Shown piece after piece: positions 18,261 to 21,809 of a stretch of DNA of 21,809 nt (position 1 is its first letter; the number at the start of each line of letters is the position of its first letter). The translations under genes and the position numbers were made by a program. Source of the DNA: Davidsoniella eucalypti (taxonomy: Eukaryota; Ascomycota; Sordariomycetes; Microascales; Ceratocystidaceae); assembly GCA_004009845.1 (NCBI GenBank), contig RMBW01000237.1, positions 1 to 21,809 of the forward strand. Reading direction: 5' to 3'. The notes beneath the pieces were generated by a model, which searched no databases, was not told where the DNA came from, and worked only from the letters and a program-made list of their open reading frames with translations.

Positions 18261-20937
18261 TTGTTCTATTTATCCTCTTGGATCTACATAGTTTTTAGGC
18301 TAATACCATTTTCCAGTCCCAGCATTTACAACACAGAGTCAACCCGCTGAGTACATGAGCCTCGATTTTTCCGGGCACCATTTTCTTCTCCCTTACACCT
18401 GATATGAAATACCGAGCTCTATCCAGAGACCTGGCATCCGCTCCCGGGCTTAATGTCCCTCACATCCCCACCCTTCCCCGACCCTGTAGAATGATATCCA
18501 TCTGAAAGTCTTACAAGGAGATTGTACGACTTTAGCCATGAGAGTTGGCTTGTTCTTCGTCCCATATCAGAACCATGGCATTTAAATGTTCTCGGTACCC
18601 TATCTTCGGGTCCGATAGTAGAATCACAAGCCATACCAACTTTCATGCAATATAGGATAACCGATATCATACTAATGGATTCGCATTTTGCGTCTCATAA
18701 AACATAAAAGATGCCAAGTACTGATGCCACATTAATAGCTTGAATTAATATTACTGGGTTGTTTAAATAGAGATAGATCTAAACAAACATGGTGACATCT
18801 TTGAGACTTTCTCGATGTTATATTTTTGAGGGAGAAGCACTCATCAACGTCAAATTCAAGCTTGCTTACACGATGAATACTTGGAACTTTTTGTCACATA
18901 AGAATTATCTTTACAACCGTCACGATAGTACAAAGTTGGTCTTTACGATATGATCCCATGATTTATCCAGTATCCTCCAACCTTTTTTTATTAACCTCCG
19001 AGTCTAGGCAAATCTTGATCACAGAAATGCATCATACTTTCCCCAACAATAACCGATGGAAGATAGCAAAAGAAACCATTCTTGATGTGATTGGTCCGCC
19101 AAGAGTACATTCATGCAGCTAACTTCTTACATTTTACCCTCACACACATCACCTCAACTCAGCCTGAATAGGCCACCTGGCTGAATCTTATGGCATATTT
19201 CTGCACTCACAATATGCTTGAGGGGGTTTTCTTGCTGTAAATTATCCTGCGCATATCCTGGGCTGCCGCTGTGATAAATCGAGTCACAAAACATGTGAGC
19301 TCAACTACAATGAAGCAATTTTGGTACTATAGTTTATGTATCTAGAAATATCCGCAAACTTTGTATGAAACTTGAATGGTAGAAAAGAACCTCTCAACTC
19401 CGTCAGAACCTTCACTGAATCCATTCTTGAGAGAAACACAGTAGACGAAGAGGAGATCTCATTGTCATGTGATGATGCATTGCTTATTCTCCAATGTCAA
19501 TCTCGCAGCGTCATGTCATTCGAATCCCGCAAAATAACAGCAAAAACTACCTCCACCAACAATATCTACATCTACAGTTGCACCTATTTACAGCGCGCCC
19601 CTCTTCATCGGCCCGCAAGAACGATAACCCCAATTTAAGTAGCAATGACCAACCAAAAAAGACTGTCAAGCTGCGTTTGGTACTCTAATCGGACCTACCA
19701 ACAACCTCCTACTGAAAGACAAGATAGTCCACAACGTTGCTCAGGCAGCAGAGTATAGCCAAAAGCAAGCAGGGCTCTATTCATTGGTTTCATCATAGTA
19801 GCCAAACAGATATTCCCCTCGGTTTGTTCGAGCATTTCTAGAGTTACCACCTCACATACATATCTTTGTAGGCTGCGTAGCAACTTATTTTATCCTCCCC
19901 ATGCCTACATTTCTACCTGTACCATGCCCCCATTCAAGCCTATATCCCGATATCTATCTCCCAAATTACCTTTTCCTACCTGAAAACAATGACAACGCCC
20001 AACAAACTATGGCTACTCTCTTCCCTTCGAAGATACGTTTGTTGCAATGTACTGCAGCTACGAAGTGTACTCTCTAGCCATCATATGCATGTTTCCGGAG
20101 ACTTCAAAGATCCGCCAACTTCCTACACATGTCCCACCACCCTCGGCTTCCATTCGTGCATGGGTTACGCCGCCCAAGTACCGTGGAAATATGTAAATCC
20201 GTTCTCTGTCATGCTATCAAGTACACTATATCTTATTGCGGTACTGGTGTGACAATCTTATTTTCACAGTGTCCCAGGAGCATACTCACGGTCGTTCGTT
20301 TAGGGTTACAAAAAATAATCTCGTTTTAGCGGAAAAGCTTTTGGCTGAGATCCAGATTGAATTGGAAGAAAACATCACGAGCAAACAATCCAAATAATTT
20401 ATGACTTGTGACCAAGGATGAGATATGGTTAAATACCTCGTATGTACAAAATCTATAGAAATACAATATATAATTACGACACAAACCTAAGTCTAAATGA
20501 AATAATCACAAGGTCTAACACAATTAGATCACGTGGCTCGGTATCATGTACTTAAGTACGATGCTAAGTAAAGAAAGTAATGGTAAGCTTAGACATAGAA
20601 TATCATCACCGTTCATCAAAAATTTATCAAATTGTACCTCAAGAAAAAGTCTCCAAGAGAATAAACATACATGGGTTATAAACCCTATCACAGAGCTTCC
20701 ATTGACTAGGGTATGTAACCCTACAATCTGACGGTAAAGTTGGATTATGATTGAAGTATATACTATAGATTAGACAAGGAATGCAAACAAATCACAAGCA
20801 AAAAAAATATGCTAATAGTTCTATTTCCCACATCTGTCATTGATGCCGACTGTTAAAGACACACAAATCAAATAGAGGATATATGAGGACAATACCGCCA
20901 AGAAAAAAAAAGAAAAAAAAAACAATGGAATCTATCT
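18261..20937. other. Long stretch without a recognisable gene
   Basis: Short frames occur at 18419-18670 (minus), 19372-19638, 19494-19688, 19989-20252 (plus) and 19695-19883 (minus). None shows a domain I know. 19.4-20.25 kb is less AT-rich and more code-like (for example the plus frame ending RPSSSARKNDNPNLSS near 19640), so decayed or intron-split coding sequence is possible there. The final ~600 bp is AT-rich, with an A run near 20905-20923 that would be a T-rich 3' flank of the minus-strand gene beyond. Confidence 0.4.
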
Positions 20938-21463
20938 CTAGATTAATCCAGCAACCATGGCCAACGTTGTCACAACCACAAGGCTTGCGGATACACCAAG
21001 ACCAGAGATACTACGGAGAGCTGCATTTGGAACAATACCGCAACACGTTCTATTATACGTGACATTGTTCAGTAGCACCACTGCTTTGAACACAGCACGA
21101 GGGTTATACTCGCCGGCAATATTGTAAAAGTCTACGTTCAGGACCTTGGGGTTGATACCCCACTGGCTCTGGCAGTCTTGTCCGGCTTGACCTAGACTGC
21201 CGTTGCCCTGCCAGTCGTTGGTGGTGTTTAGTAGCGACACGACAGGGACCAGTACACTGGTGCCAAAGAGAGTATACTGGATGTTGAGGTAGTGATTCAT
21301 CAAATACAAGCGATCCTTAACGTCTTCCTCAGACAGGTTGGGTGGGCGGTCGACTGTGCAAGGAAGGTCTGGCTCTCGGGTCGAATGGGGTTTCTATGAG
21401 AACTGGTGTAGTAACCACGGGTACTTGCTCTGGTCGGCCTCGTAGTCGAGAAAAAGGACTACC
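20938..21463 (-). pseudogene. GPI-anchored PLC-like phosphodiesterase, C-terminal part, broken
   Basis: The minus frame reads VVLFLDYEAD...YPWLLHQFS, then an in-frame TAG (21394-21396), then DLPCTVDRPP, LYLMNHYLN, SLLNTTNDW, LNVDFYNIAGEY and NNVTYNRTCCG. This is the pattern of the C-terminal half of fungal secreted PLC-like phosphodiesterases. Glu-Thr-Pro-Phe-Asp-Pro of the family motif appears next to the stop in another frame, so a small deletion and a frame shift damaged this spot. The end (SGLGVSASLVVVTTLAMVAGLI region) is a hydrophobic GPI-attachment signal. The N-terminal half, including the expected catalytic His residues, is absent: an LTR begins at 21464. The Met at 21309 is internal to the family pattern and is not a true start. 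Confidence 0.75.
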
Positions 21464-21809
21464 TGTTATGAAATAACACTCGCAGACCCTCCGCATGAGA
21501 CTTAGACTTGATACACAGCCTCACCTTTCGATTCCGGTGGCAACAATTCCTGCATTGAGGCTAGACTTGATACACAGCCAACACAGCATTGCCACTTCTG
21601 TCCGTAGACTAGATCCTTCTGTTTTCTTCCTCTCTCGGTTTAACATAAATATCTTGCTTGTTTCTTCCTTTCCTGTTCTCTTCTTTCCTTTCCCCTCCAA
21701 GCTTACAACTCTCTGTGTACCTGATCCCTTGGTGCAACCTCCTCTTCTTGTTCCTGTTTTGTCCTGATCTTATTATATTTTTACTTACTTAATCTATTAT
21801 TTATTCCTG
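21464..21809 (+). mobile_element. LTR of the 466-bp family, 3' part outside window
   Basis: Begins TGTTATGAAATAACA right after CTACC and matches the reverse complement of 14348 down to about 13980 with few differences. It may be a solo LTR or the 5' LTR of a full element whose body lies to the right. CTACC (21459-21463) is the expected left target-site duplication. The plus frame 21495-21767 is LTR sequence, homologous to the frame in the other copy, and not a gene. Confidence 0.85.

Noticed and set aside
1..21809. CRISPR array or bacterial-type operon
   Set aside because: No regularly spaced identical repeats with unique spacers, and the gene content is fungal.

Overview
The window looks like a gene-poor, repeat-rich block of a filamentous ascomycete (Pezizomycotina-type) nuclear genome. 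The evidence is a long fungal OrsD-type zinc-finger protein related to RecQ-linked proteins, a Tad1-like LINE fragment with the typical fungal 3' end, a fungal GPI-anchored PLC-like phosphodiesterase remnant, and AT-rich flanks full of decayed repeats. The class or genus cannot be fixed from the sequence.

Left part (1-8.8 kb). A dispersed repeat (R1) opens the window and a second repeat (R2) lies at about 0.97-1.36 kb. At 2042-5649 is the only long coding region. It encodes two C2H2-like zinc fingers, a central domain with the layout of a tyrosine recombinase, and the two ends of a RecQ-type module whose ATPase core is absent. A one-base frame break in a C6 run splits the second zinc finger. 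Downstream are three small retroposition events whose target-site duplications can be read by eye: a 68-bp retroposed tail (12-bp TSD), a 38-bp TG...CA micro-element (5-bp TSD) and a 5'-truncated LINE (12-bp TSD). An arm of a decayed element (R3) and a second R2 copy follow.

Middle (8.8-17.2 kb). There is no convincing gene. The region holds R1 copy 2 carrying a ~310-bp insertion, a 149-bp solo LTR with TSD AAGAT, a 466-bp solo LTR with TSD CTAAC, and a large inverted-orientation copy (about 15.2-17.1 kb) of the same old element seen in pieces at 7.8, 9.8 and 12.2 kb.

Right part (17.2-21.8 kb). A degenerate tandem array lies at 17.6-18.25 kb. About 2.7 kb follows with no recognisable gene. 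The 3' end of a broken PLC-like phosphodiesterase gene lies on the minus strand and is cut at 21464 by an LTR of the same family as the 466-bp solo LTR, which runs off the window end.

No operon-like cooperation is visible. The theme is repeated insertion and decay around one long, GC-balanced ORF that is itself rearranged. All homology calls are from memory of family patterns and hand alignment; no database search was run.
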